A stretch of 64,000 bases of DNA from Arthrobacter woluwensis (GTDB lineage: Bacteria; Actinomycetota; Actinomycetes; Actinomycetales; Micrococcaceae): contig NZ_FNSN01000003.1 of NCBI RefSeq assembly GCF_900105345.1, forward strand, positions 2,976,001 to 3,040,000, written 5' to 3'. This document shows positions 25,457 to 34,439 of the stretch, piece after piece. The notes under the pieces were generated by a model that did no database searches, had not been told where the DNA came from, and saw only the letters and a list, made by a program, of their open reading frames with translations. The translations under genes and the position numbers were made by a program. How positions within the stretch are numbered: position 1 is the stretch's first letter; each line of letters starts with the position of its first letter.

Positions 25457-27343
25457 ATGAGCACCATCACCGAGTACACCGAGCCGCTGCTCTCCGAGCT
25501 CGACCCGGCGTCCAACGTCACGGACGTCCTGCTGGCCCGCGCCACCGCGACGCCGGACCGTCCCGTCTACGCGCTGCGCGCGCCGTCGTCGTCCGCGGCG
25601 GCCGCCGGAACCGGAGCGCCCGGCACCCTGCCCGGCTGGGACCTGCTCACGGCCGAGGGGTTCCTGCACCGGGTGAAGGCCCTGGCCAAGGGCCTGATCG
25701 CGGGCGGCCTGCAGCCCGGTGACCCCGTGGCCGTCATGAGCCGCACGCGCTTCGAGTGGACTCTCGCGGACTTCGCCATCTGGTACGCCGGCGGTGTCAC
25801 CGTGCCGATCTACGAGACGTCCTCCGCCAGCCAGGTCGAGTGGATCCTGGAGGACTCCGGCGCACGCCGGGTGTTCGTCGAGGACGCGGCGAAGGCCGAT
25901 CTCGTCACCGCGGTCGCCGAGGGCTCGGAGCTGCTCGGAAGTGCTCCCCTCCAGGTCATCCGCATGGACGACGGCGGCGCGGTCCCGAACATGGTCAGCG
26001 TCGCGAACGCCGGCACCGGGGTCACGGAGGCGGAGCTCGAGCGGCACCGCACCTTCGCCTCCCTGGCAGACACCGCGTCGATCGTCTACACCTCCGGCAC
26101 CACGGGCAAGCCGAAGGGCTGCGAGATCAGCCACGCCAACTTCGCCCTCGTGGCCGAGAACATCGTCCCGGCGCTCGGAGCGTTCACCCTGGTCCCCGAC
26201 GCCCGGACGCTCATGTTCCTGCCGCTCGCCCACGTCCTGGCGCGCGCCGTGCAGGTCATCTGTCTCCACGCAGGGATCCTGGTGGGCCACAGCAGCTCCG
26301 CCTCGGAGCTCATGGCGGACATGCAGACCCTCAAACCCACGTTCCTGCTGGCCGTGCCCCGCATCTTCGAGAAGGTCGTGGCGGGCGCCCAGCAAAAGGC
26401 GGAGGAGTCCGGCAAGGGGAAGCTGTTCGCCAGCGCCTACAGCACGGCCGTCGAGTACGCCCAGGCCACCCAGCGGCACGAGCAGGGACTCGGGGACGCC
26501 CCCGGGCTGGTCCTGCGGCTGCGGCACCTCCTCTTCGACCGTCTCCTCTACCCCCGGGTCCGGGCGGCGTTCGGCGGGCACATCACGCACACGGTCTCCG
26601 GGGCGAGCGCGCTGAACCGGCACGAATCGGAGTTCTTCCTCGGAGCCGGGGTGCCGATCCTGGAAGGCTACGGCCTCACCGAGACGACGGCTCCGGCGGC
26701 CGTGAACCGTCCGGGCCAGAACCGGCTGGGCACCGTCGGTCGCCCCGTGCCCGGCACGTCGATCCGGATCGCGGACGACGGCGAGGTCCTGATCAAGGGC
26801 ATCGGCGTCTTCAAGGGCTACCACAACAACCCCCAGGCGGACTTCGACGCGTTCGTGGACGGCTGGTTCGCCACCGGTGATCTGGGCACGCTCGACCAGG
26901 ACGGCTTCCTGACCATCACGGGCCGGAAGAAGGATCTGATCGTGACGGCCGGCGGCAAGAACGTGGCCCCGGAGCCGCTCGAGGAGACCATCCGCCAGAA
27001 CCCGCTCGTGGAGCACGTGGTGGTGCTCGGCGAGGGCCGGCCGTTCGTCTCCGCGCTCATCGGGCTCGACCAGGAAGCCGTCGAGGCGTGGGGCCGGCAG
27101 CACTCCCGACCGGGCCTTACCCCGGCGGAGGCCGCCCAGATCCCCGAGGTCCTCGACTCCCTGCAGCAGTCCGTGGATCAGGCGAACACGCAGGTCTCCA
27201 AGGCGGAGAGCATCCGCAAGTTCGCCATCCTGGACGCGGAGCTGTCCGTGGATTCCGGCCACCTGACGCCGTCGCTCAAGCTGCGCCGCAACGCCGTCGT
27301 GACCGACTTCGCCCCGCAGATCGACCAGCTCTACCGCGGCTGA
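25457..27343 (+). CDS. Long-chain fatty acid-CoA ligase (FadD15-like AMP-binding enzyme)
   Basis: 628 aa, normal length for long-chain acyl-CoA synthetases. The adenylate P-loop is SIVYTSGTTGKPKGCEISHAN (about 210-230). Later motifs are GYGLTETTAPAA, the hinge DGWFATGDLGTLDQDGFLTI, and GRKKDLIVTAGGKNVAPEPL carrying the ligase motif. It activates fatty acids with ATP and CoA for lipid synthesis or oxidation. It starts 37 nt after the mannosyltransferase stop and may be read through from it. A strong terminator ends the transcript. Substrate chain length is not readable from sequence. Confidence 0.93.
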   Translation: MSTITEYTEPLLSELDPASNVTDVLLARATATPDRPVYALRAPSSSAAAAGTGAPGTLPGWDLLTAEGFLHRVKALAKGLIAGGLQPGDPVAVMSRTRFEWTLADFAIWYAGGVTVPIYETSSASQVEWILEDSGARRVFVEDAAKADLVTAVAEGSELLGSAPLQVIRMDDGGAVPNMVSVANAGTGVTEAELERHRTFASLADTASIVYTSGTTGKPKGCEISHANFALVAENIVPALGAFTLVPDARTLMFLPLAHVLARAVQVICLHAGILVGHSSSASELMADMQTLKPTFLLAVPRIFEKVVAGAQQKAEESGKGKLFASAYSTAVEYAQATQRHEQGLGDAPGLVLRLRHLLFDRLLYPRVRAAFGGHITHTVSGASALNRHESEFFLGAGVPILEGYGLTETTAPAAVNRPGQNRLGTVGRPVPGTSIRIADDGEVLIKGIGVFKGYHNNPQADFDAFVDGWFATGDLGTLDQDGFLTITGRKKDLIVTAGGKNVAPEPLEETIRQNPLVEHVVVLGEGRPFVSALIGLDQEAVEAWGRQHSRPGLTPAEAAQIPEVLDSLQQSVDQANTQVSKAESIRKFAILDAELSVDSGHLTPSLKLRRNAVVTDFAPQIDQLYRG

Positions 27344-27369
27344 GCGGCCGCCCTCCCGGCCGCCCGGAC

Positions 27370-27421
27370 GCTGACACGGAAGAGCCCGCCCCTCACCGGG
27401 GGCGGGCTCTTCCGTGTCAGC
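27370..27421. terminator. Bidirectional terminator between the acyl-CoA ligase and DUF1461 genes
   Basis: Near-perfect 23-bp stem (arm begins GCTGACACGGAAGAGCCCGC) with a short loop TCACC, between convergent genes. Confidence 0.88.
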
Positions 27422-27448
27422 GGGGTCGCCCGGAGCCGGGCGCTGGGA

Positions 27449-28840
27449 TCACTCCCCCGCGACGGCGGCCTGCTGGGCGGCCAGGCGGCCCGCGATGACC
27501 GCCTTGCGGGCTTCACGACGGCGCTTGGTGGGCCAGGTGCAGATGAGCGTGATCAAGGCCGTGAGGAACACCAGACCGGCGATGGTGACGGCCGAGTCGA
27601 TCCAGAACTGCCCCGGGAACAGGCGGATCAGCGTGTCCTGGAGCGTGAAGGTCCAGGTCCCGTTGGCGAAGAAGATCTCGTGGAAGCCGGTGAAGAAGCT
27701 GTCCCAGCCCAGGAAACCGACGACGCCGAGCGCCACGATGATCACGAGCGTCACCACGGAGGCGGCGAAGAACGCGTGGCGCAGCGAGCCGTCGCGGCGG
27801 CGTCCCAGGTACCAGATGGCCACGAGGGCCAGCACCGCGAGCAGGGCGCCCACGCCCCAGGTGGTCATGGTGACCATCTTGACGTCGGCCATGTGGGAGA
27901 TCTCGGGATCGCGGAACAGCTTGGTGCCGCTGGCCGTCACCAGGTCACCGAGGTACCTCGGCCCGGCGAAGTTGCTCAGGTAGTCCACGGCGTACGAACC
28001 GTAGGTCAGCCGGTCCTCCTGGCTGAAGCCGTAGCCGTCACCCGGGAAACCGGGACGGAAGTACTCGATCCAGAGGAACAGCGGGGTGGCCACCACGCGG
28101 ACGGCGGCGATCACCAGCAGAAGCGGCAGGAAGATCGCACTCAGGATCTTCACGACGCGCGGGCCCACAGGCTTCGCGGCCAGCGCGGCGTCGCGGGCGG
28201 CCTGCCGCTTCTGCACCTCCTCATCGGGGGCGCGCACCGTGAGCGCGCTCGTGGGCAGGCGCTCCTGGATCACGGTGGCCGGGGCTCCGGCGGGGGCCTG
28301 GTCCTCGTCCTCGGCGCGTGCTGCGGACTCGTCGGCCGTCGTCTCGGCCTCCGGCGCCCCCGGCTGAGCCGCACCGGCTTCCGGCGTCACGGGTTCGGGC
28401 GTCGCCGGCTCAGGGGTCACGGGCTCGGGGCTCGCGGTGCCGAACGCCTCCGTCCGGGCGGAGTCACCCAGGATGGTCGGGCGGGCGGCATCCGATGCGG
28501 CGGGTGCGGACAGTCCTTCCGCCACGACCGGGGTCTCCTCCGGAGCGCTGGACTCCTCGGAGGCGCCGCGGTCGTCCGCGGAGCCGTCACCGGCGGTGCG
28601 GGCGGCACTGGCCTCCGGATCCCAGGAGGCGGGTTCCTTGAGGCCGTCCGCGGAGGAGGTCCCGGCCACCCCGGCGCCGTCAGGCCGCGTTCCGGGGGCG
28701 GGCTTCTCCGTCTCGCGGCGGGCGTCGCTCTCGGAGGCGTCCGCCGCCGTCGAGCCCTTCATCCATTCGAATGCGGGTTCGTCGGAATCGTGGGTGCTGT
28801 CCCACGCCGGGTCATTGGGCTTCTTGTCGCTCACGGTCAT
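27449..28840 (-). CDS. DUF1461 / TIGR01906-family integral membrane protein
   Basis: 463 aa from ATG 28840; an in-frame start at 28912 adds 24 residues, and GTG 28834 is also possible. The first 230 residues are acidic and low-complexity with a PEPVTPEPATPEPVTPE run, probably a disordered cytosolic tail. The rest is the membrane domain with four to five helices and the family landmarks EYFRPGFPGDGYGFSQEDRL, SHMADVKMVT, and HEIFFANGTWTFTLQDTLIRLFPGQFW. The function of this family is unknown; it occurs widely in Gram-positive bacteria. A terminator lies directly downstream. Confidence 0.85.
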   Translation of the reverse strand: MTVSDKKPNDPAWDSTHDSDEPAFEWMKGSTAADASESDARRETEKPAPGTRPDGAGVAGTSSADGLKEPASWDPEASAARTAGDGSADDRGASEESSAPEETPVVAEGLSAPAASDAARPTILGDSARTEAFGTASPEPVTPEPATPEPVTPEAGAAQPGAPEAETTADESAARAEDEDQAPAGAPATVIQERLPTSALTVRAPDEEVQKRQAARDAALAAKPVGPRVVKILSAIFLPLLLVIAAVRVVATPLFLWIEYFRPGFPGDGYGFSQEDRLTYGSYAVDYLSNFAGPRYLGDLVTASGTKLFRDPEISHMADVKMVTMTTWGVGALLAVLALVAIWYLGRRRDGSLRHAFFAASVVTLVIIVALGVVGFLGWDSFFTGFHEIFFANGTWTFTLQDTLIRLFPGQFWIDSAVTIAGLVFLTALITLICTWPTKRRREARKAVIAGRLAAQQAAVAGE

Positions 28841-29033
28841 CCACTTCTCGTCCGGCCTGGCGCCAGGCTGCAACGGGCATTCGGTTCTCCCTGTGACAGT
28901 ACCCGTCAACACCGACAGCCGGACGGAAATGCGCGGCGTGGTCCCGGATCAGCCGCCGGATTGTTGCCGGAGCGTTATCCGCACCGGCTCAGGAGCCGCG
29001 CGCCTCTCCCCGTCCCGCGGTCCCCTGCCCCGC

Positions 29034-30272
29034 TCAGGCGTTGCCGTACTGGGCCCAGGGGATGTTCCAGTCGCCGAAGCCCTCGTCCGCGCGGATGGGC
29101 GGGCCCGCGGTGTTCTTGAACTGCACCACGTCGCCCGGCTTCATGTGCTCGAAGAACCAGGCGGCGTCCTTCGGCAGCAGACCCACGCAGCCGTGGGAGA
29201 TGTTGGTGTTGCCGATGAACTGGGTGCCGCCCGGCAGGGTCTCGTGGACGTACACGCCGCTCCAGGTGAGTCGGTTGGCGTAGTTCACGTCGGTCGGGGC
29301 GTAGTAGAGCGGGTCGCCCGGCTTCAGGCCGATGCTCTCGGCCCGGAAGTGGGACACGCGCTGCTGCTCCAGGATGATGGCGGAACCGGACGGCGAGGGC
29401 ATCTCAGGGCCGCCCATGCCGGCATCCGCCGAGTACACGAGCTGTCCGTCCTGGTAGACGCGCATGGTGTGGGCGGCGCCGTCCATCACGGCGACGCGCT
29501 GCGGGCCGACCTTGAACGTGGTCGTCTTGTTGAAGCTGCCGATCTGGCCATTGCCGAACGGCACGCCGAAGAGCTGCTGGTCCAAGGTCACGGTGCTGCC
29601 GGACTTCCAGTACGACTCCGGACGGATCCGGGCCACGGTGTCCGAGTACCAGTGCCACTTGACCTTCTGGCCGGCGCTGGACGTGACCTTGACGGCCTTC
29701 TGGACACCGGCCTTGTTGGCGTCCAGGACCGGTTCGGAGAACGTCAGCTGGATGGGCTGGCCCGCACCGATCTGATCGCCCAGGGTGCCGACCACGAGTG
29801 TCGTGTTGGCCTCGTTCTTGGTGAGCACGGTGGTGAAGCTGCTCGTGCGCTGGGTCTCCCCACCCGCCTCGTCCACCGCGGTGTAGCTCAGGGTGTACGT
29901 GGTGTTGAACGCCAGCTTCCCGGTGGCCTTCCACTGGGAGTTCCCGGCGGCGTAGTCACCCTCGACGGGCGCGCCCTTGGCAGGCGTCAGACGGACGTCC
30001 TTCACGGTGCCGTTGACGGCCTTCACGACGGGCGCCGTCACCGGGTTCACTTCCTTGGCGCCGTTGAGGGGCGCGACGGTGAGCTGCACGGGCTTGGCCG
30101 GAGGAGCCTGGGTCGTCGGGGCCTGGGAGGACCCGGCCGGCGAGGTGGAATTCACGGCACCCAGCCACTGCGGAGCCGTGGCGGCGCCGATCCCGCCCAG
30201 AACGATGACGGCCCCTGCTGCGGACAGCGCGACGATCTTGACGGCCCGGCTCTTGCGGGTGCTCGGTTTCAT
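29034..30272 (-). CDS. L,D-transpeptidase (Ig-like domains plus YkuD)
   Basis: 412 aa. A basic start and one hydrophobic segment (IVALSAAGAVIVLGGIGAAT) form a signal peptide or anchor, followed by a Thr/Pro/Ala linker. Two Ig-like domains of the mycobacterial Ldt type (about 70-270) precede the YkuD catalytic domain, with the active Cys in ISHGCVGLLPKDAAWFF and a His in GVYVHETLPGG. It makes 3-3 cross-links in peptidoglycan outside the membrane and is probably resistant to most penicillins. The Shine-Dalgarno GAGGGA precedes ATG 30272. It is monocistronic. Confidence 0.93.
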   Translation of the reverse strand: MKPSTRKSRAVKIVALSAAGAVIVLGGIGAATAPQWLGAVNSTSPAGSSQAPTTQAPPAKPVQLTVAPLNGAKEVNPVTAPVVKAVNGTVKDVRLTPAKGAPVEGDYAAGNSQWKATGKLAFNTTYTLSYTAVDEAGGETQRTSSFTTVLTKNEANTTLVVGTLGDQIGAGQPIQLTFSEPVLDANKAGVQKAVKVTSSAGQKVKWHWYSDTVARIRPESYWKSGSTVTLDQQLFGVPFGNGQIGSFNKTTTFKVGPQRVAVMDGAAHTMRVYQDGQLVYSADAGMGGPEMPSPSGSAIILEQQRVSHFRAESIGLKPGDPLYYAPTDVNYANRLTWSGVYVHETLPGGTQFIGNTNISHGCVGLLPKDAAWFFEHMKPGDVVQFKNTAGPPIRADEGFGDWNIPWAQYGNA

Positions 30273-30373
30273 GGTGTTCCCTCAACGGGCTGTGCCGGGG
30301 CTGAACCCCGGCACAGCGCCCTGCTCTTCGTGGCAAATCAGTTGAGGCCATTTTATCCCCGGCCACCAGGGAA

Positions 30374-30414
30374 AAGCCTGAACCCGGCGCTTCGGCGGCG
30401 CCGGGTTCAGGCTT
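30374..30414. terminator. Terminator of ahcY
   Basis: 17-bp stem (arm AAGCCTGAACCCGGCGC) with a 7-nt loop, beginning 22 nt past the ahcY stop on the minus strand. Confidence 0.85.
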
Positions 30415-30436
30415 CAGACGTGCAGCGGTTCCGCGC

Positions 30437-31915
<1,479 letters not shown>

Positions 31916-31952
31916 GTTGCTCTGGTTTCCGATCTGGTGTGGGGCCGGGGGC

Positions 31953-32138
31953 TCAGTTGGCGGTGCGGGAGGCGTCACGCAGAGAGGCGGGCAGCAGCAG
32001 CGGGATGCCGTCCTCCACGGGGTAACGGACGGCGGACTCCCCCGTGCCGGCGACGAGCTCGTCGCCTTCCTGGTGCAGGGGCGCGCCGGTCTCGGGGCAG
32101 CGGAGGATGCTCAGCAGTTCTGGGCTCAGCGAAGGCAT
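31953..32138 (-). CDS. Trm112-family small zinc-ribbon-like protein
   Basis: 61 aa from ATG 32138 ([20 protein letters not shown]); a longer frame to 32186 is Pro-rich and unlike the family. The core [20 protein letters not shown] and [12 protein letters not shown] are typical of UPF0434/Trm112 proteins, which serve as activating subunits of methyltransferases in other kingdoms. Only one Cys of the usual metal knuckle is visible (RCPETG), as in many bacterial members. It lies between DUF3499 and ahcY and ends 37 nt before ahcY. Confidence 0.8.
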   Translation of the reverse strand: MPSLSPELLSILRCPETGAPLHQEGDELVAGTGESAVRYPVEDGIPLLLPASLRDASRTAN

Positions 32139-32225
32139 GGAAGGCTCCAAACATCGGGCCCCGGGAGGCCGGGGCGGCGTGACCACCTTCCAGCCTACCG
32201 CCGTCGTCGGCTCGCGGCGGTACCG

Positions 32226-32639
32226 TCAGGGTTCGCGCAGGGCCCGCAGATGGCCTCGGCGCGTTCCCTCGGCTCCGACGGGCGGCTCGAGGAGCGGCGG
32301 GCGGAGGCGCTGCGGGATCCCCGTGGCGGGTTCGGCGTCGTCCTCGGCGGCCTGGCGCTCCTCCCGAACGGCGTCGGCGAGGGCGGAGAGCTCGTCGCTC
32401 TCCGGGCGGGTGACCCGGCGCTCGGCTTCGGCGGACGCGGGAAGCGCGATCCGCAGGACCTCCCAGCCGCGGGGCACCGTCAGCCGATCCGCATGGTGCA
32501 CGCAGAGGTCGTAGCTGTGAGGCTCGGGATAGACGGCCAGAGGCCCCAGGACGGCGGTCGAATCCGCGTACACGTACGTCAAAGTGGCCACCGCGGACTC
32601 ACGGCAGGCCGAACGCGAACACATCCTCATGGCACCCAC
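32226..32639 (-). CDS. DUF3499 family protein
   Basis: 137 aa from GTG 32639 (ATG 32630 also possible). The N-terminal CSRSACRESAVATLTYVYAD, followed by STAVLGPLAVYPEPHSYDLC and HHADRLTVPRGWEVLRIALP, are hallmarks of DUF3499, an actinobacteria-restricted family with Cys/His pairs suggesting metal binding. The C-terminal 50 residues are charged and variable. A TAATCT box lies 8 nt upstream. It is divergent from the zincin gene, as in mycobacteria. Function unknown. The manB gene usually found next to it is missing here. Confidence 0.88.
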   Translation of the reverse strand: MGAMRMCSRSACRESAVATLTYVYADSTAVLGPLAVYPEPHSYDLCVHHADRLTVPRGWEVLRIALPASAEAERRVTRPESDELSALADAVREERQAAEDDAEPATGIPQRLRPPLLEPPVGAEGTRRGHLRALREP

Positions 32640-32647
32640 AACGCACC

Positions 32648-32653
32648 AGATTA
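32648..32653 (-). promoter_or_regulatory. Putative leaderless -10 box of the DUF3499 gene
   Basis: TAATCT on the minus strand, 8 nt before GTG 32639. Confidence 0.4.
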
Positions 32654-32695
32654 CCGTCTGGCAGCCCGTTTTCGTCGCAAGGGCGGGAGCGGGTC

Positions 32696-32701
32696 TAGAG
32701 T
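32696..32701 (+). promoter_or_regulatory. Leaderless -10 box of the zincin-like gene
   Basis: TAGAGT, 6 nt before ATG 32708. Confidence 0.5.
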
Positions 32702-32707
32702 CGATCT

Positions 32708-33205
32708 ATGCAGTCCGGACCCAACGAACCCTCGGCGACGTTCTCCTTCCCGGAGACGGAGGAGGAAACGGCTGTCGGCCGTGACTTCCGGCACCGCCGC
32801 AGGAACCGCCACGGACGCGGCCAGCGCGGGGACATGATCCTGCCGACCCTCCCCGGACACCGCAACCGCGCGGAGCGCTTCGACGACCTGGTGCTGGACA
32901 CCGCGCAGCGGCTCCACGATCTGCAAGGACATCTCCTGGACGGCGTCCTCTTCGCCGTGGAGGAGATCCCGCCCGGCCTGGAGGAACTGCTGGCCAGCGG
33001 CCTCCCCGCGCCCCTGGGTCTCAGCACCCCGGCACGCGGCGATCTGGCGCCCCGCGTGACCGTGTACCGGCGCGTGGTGGAGCAGAACTGCCCGGTCAAG
33101 GATCAGCTGCCGGTTCTGGTGCACGACGTCGTGGTGGAGCACACCGCGCAACTCCTCGGCGTCGCGCCCGAGACTCTCGACCCGTACTACCACCGCGGTC
33201 TCTGA
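32708..33205 (+). CDS. Zincin-like metallopeptidase family protein (PF06262 type), degenerate active site
   Basis: 165 aa. A basic N-terminal tail (RHRRRNRHGRGQRG) is followed by the Zincin_1 fold (FDDLVLDTAQRLHDL, LDGVLFAVEEIPPG, VTVYRRVVEQNC). Where active members have VVHEIAHHFG, this one reads VLVHDVVVEHTAQLLGV, so the HExxH zinc site is broken. Actinobacterial members often show this loss. Its position beside divergent DUF3499 is the conserved actinobacterial neighbourhood. Catalysis is doubtful; a structural or regulatory role is possible. Confidence 0.82.
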   Translation: MQSGPNEPSATFSFPETEEETAVGRDFRHRRRNRHGRGQRGDMILPTLPGHRNRAERFDDLVLDTAQRLHDLQGHLLDGVLFAVEEIPPGLEELLASGLPAPLGLSTPARGDLAPRVTVYRRVVEQNCPVKDQLPVLVHDVVVEHTAQLLGVAPETLDPYYHRGL

Positions 33206-33309
33206 AGCTCGACCGCCCTCCGAGTGACGCCGCATCTGGCTCGCCCGGGAAGATCAGAGCGTCCTGGCACGGTGAGCGTGGGCCTGCATCACGCCGACGG
33301 ACCCCTTGG

Positions 33310-33391
33310 GACCCGTCGAGTCCGCACCCGCGTCACCGACCATGGCAGTCAAAGAGGCACTCCGCCCCACCCGAAAAGGACTCGACGGGTC
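33310..33391. repeat. 14-bp perfect inverted repeat with 54-bp spacer
   Basis: GACCCGTCGAGTCC at 33310-33323 and GGACTCGACGGGTC at 33378-33391. It could form a stem or be the remnant of an element end. Confidence 0.6.
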
Positions 33392-33447
33392 TCGGCCAGT
33401 GAACCGTCTCCGCCCCGGAAACAGCAACCAGTCGCCTGAAATGTTGA

Positions 33448-33463
33448 TTTGGTCTTCCAGATT
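33448..33463 (+). promoter_or_regulatory. 16-bp direct repeat, copy 1 (putative GntR/FCD operator)
   Basis: TTTGGTCTTCCAGATT, identical to copy 2 at 33558. It contains the imperfect dyad TTTGG-TCTT-CCAGA, a size and form seen for GntR-FCD operators. Confidence 0.5.
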
Positions 33464-33557
33464 CCCGCGCGACTCGCAGCTCGGCTCTCCTACCGAGCGA
33501 GGGATTTTCTGACGATTCGTTCAGTGATTTCACCTCCGAGGTGTCGCAGTGAATCTG

Positions 33558-33573
33558 TTTGGTCTTCCAGATT
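33558..33573 (+). promoter_or_regulatory. 16-bp direct repeat, copy 2 (putative GntR/FCD operator)
   Basis: Second exact TTTGGTCTTCCAGATT. It ends 5 nt before the -10 box at 33579, so a bound regulator would block RNA polymerase. Confidence 0.55.
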
Positions 33574-33578
33574 TGCTG

Positions 33579-33584
33579 TAAGAT
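33579..33584 (+). promoter_or_regulatory. Putative -10 box of the ankyrin-like gene
   Basis: TAAGAT, giving a 5' leader of about 60 nt to ATG 33653. The -35 region falls inside the 16-bp repeat and is weak (TGTTTG). Confidence 0.4.
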
Positions 33585-33652
33585 GAGTCTGTTACCACAC
33601 CGCTGTGGGCAGATTGCGATGCCCGCGGCCACTGACGGAGGGCAGACCGTTC

Positions 33653-34312
33653 ATGCAGGCGATTTTCCAAGACATCATCGCCGGAGACCTTGATGGCGTC
33701 AGACGGAGAGTTGCAGTGGACCCGGGATCGGTGGCTCTGGTAGCCACTGATGACGTGGTTCAGCACTCCGGCCACTCCACTCTGATGGCTGCCCTGATCG
33801 CAGGACAGTTCGCAATCGCCGACTTCCTGCTGGATCACGGAGCCGACACAGGTTACATCGACGAGCCGAACCGCGAGACCTACGCTCGACCGGTCCTTCA
33901 CGATGCGATCACAGCTGCAGTCTTCCGCACCCTTCCTGCTCCTGCCATCGCGGCCGCTCCCTCCGATGGGGCTTCCGAGTCCTTCGCTTTCCTCGTGCGG
34001 CTGCTGGAGGCCGGGGCTGATGTCAACGTGCCGGACTCTCAGGGAAATTCGTCGCTCTTCCGCGCGGCGAGCGATACGTGGGCGGTCCTGCAATGCGCTG
34101 GGCTGGAGCGTCAGATCGACCCGGCACTCAGAGCAGACCTCTTGAGAATCTTCACGGCACTGGTCTCTCATGGTGGGGACCCACGCCGGCCCGAGCCGCA
34201 CCATGGGATCTCGGTTGCCGACATCTATCGGGACCATGCCATCGGAAGACTTCTCAAGCACGCCGTGCAAGCCTCACCCATGGACCACCAGGCGCCGGCA
34301 TTGAAAATGTGA
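33653..34312 (+). CDS. Ankyrin-repeat-like protein in accessory island
   Basis: 219 aa. Ankyrin-like helices are visible: IIAGDLDGVRRRVAVDP, HSTLMAALIAGQFAIADFLLDHGADTG, FLVRLLEAGADVNVPDSQGNSSLFRAA and LRIFTALVSHGGDPRRP. The recurring LLxxGAD(V/T) ends fit the ankyrin fold, which mediates protein binding. No signal peptide or membrane segment is seen, so it is cytosolic. GGAGGG lies 10 nt before ATG 33653. Codon use is less GC-biased than in the neighbours. The gene sits in an island with the tandem GntR-FCD regulator, which may control it through the 16-bp repeats. Binding partner unknown. Confidence 0.72.
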   Translation: MQAIFQDIIAGDLDGVRRRVAVDPGSVALVATDDVVQHSGHSTLMAALIAGQFAIADFLLDHGADTGYIDEPNRETYARPVLHDAITAAVFRTLPAPAIAAAPSDGASESFAFLVRLLEAGADVNVPDSQGNSSLFRAASDTWAVLQCAGLERQIDPALRADLLRIFTALVSHGGDPRRPEPHHGISVADIYRDHAIGRLLKHAVQASPMDHQAPALKM

Positions 34313-34439
34313 GTGTTGTACAGATGCAGGCACTTGGATCCGCTGCCGGCCCCCCGAGTCGCGGAACGCCTGACAACGGGCCCGACGTGGGCATGCCCGA
34401 ATCCCCTCCGACGTTTTGTCGATGAGAGGATGGGGGAAT

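Larger units (their letters stand above)
33206..33652. other. 447-bp intergenic region at the left edge of an accessory island
   Basis: No convincing gene. The first 200 bp resemble the GC-rich host DNA and contain a 14-bp perfect inverted repeat (33310-33323 and 33378-33391). After about 33440 the sequence becomes clearly richer in A and T and carries two exact 16-bp direct repeats and a promoter for the ankyrin-like gene. The change of composition marks the probable left boundary of inserted DNA. Confidence 0.6.

Noticed and set aside
23464-25545. 693-codon minus-strand frame opposite the mannosyltransferase gene
   Set aside because: Shadow frame. The real gene on the plus strand has clear GT39 motifs and a promoter.
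33224-33439. 71-codon plus-strand frame between the zincin gene and the island
   Set aside because: Pro/Arg/Thr-rich without hydrophobic core, start signal or family; spans the inverted repeat.
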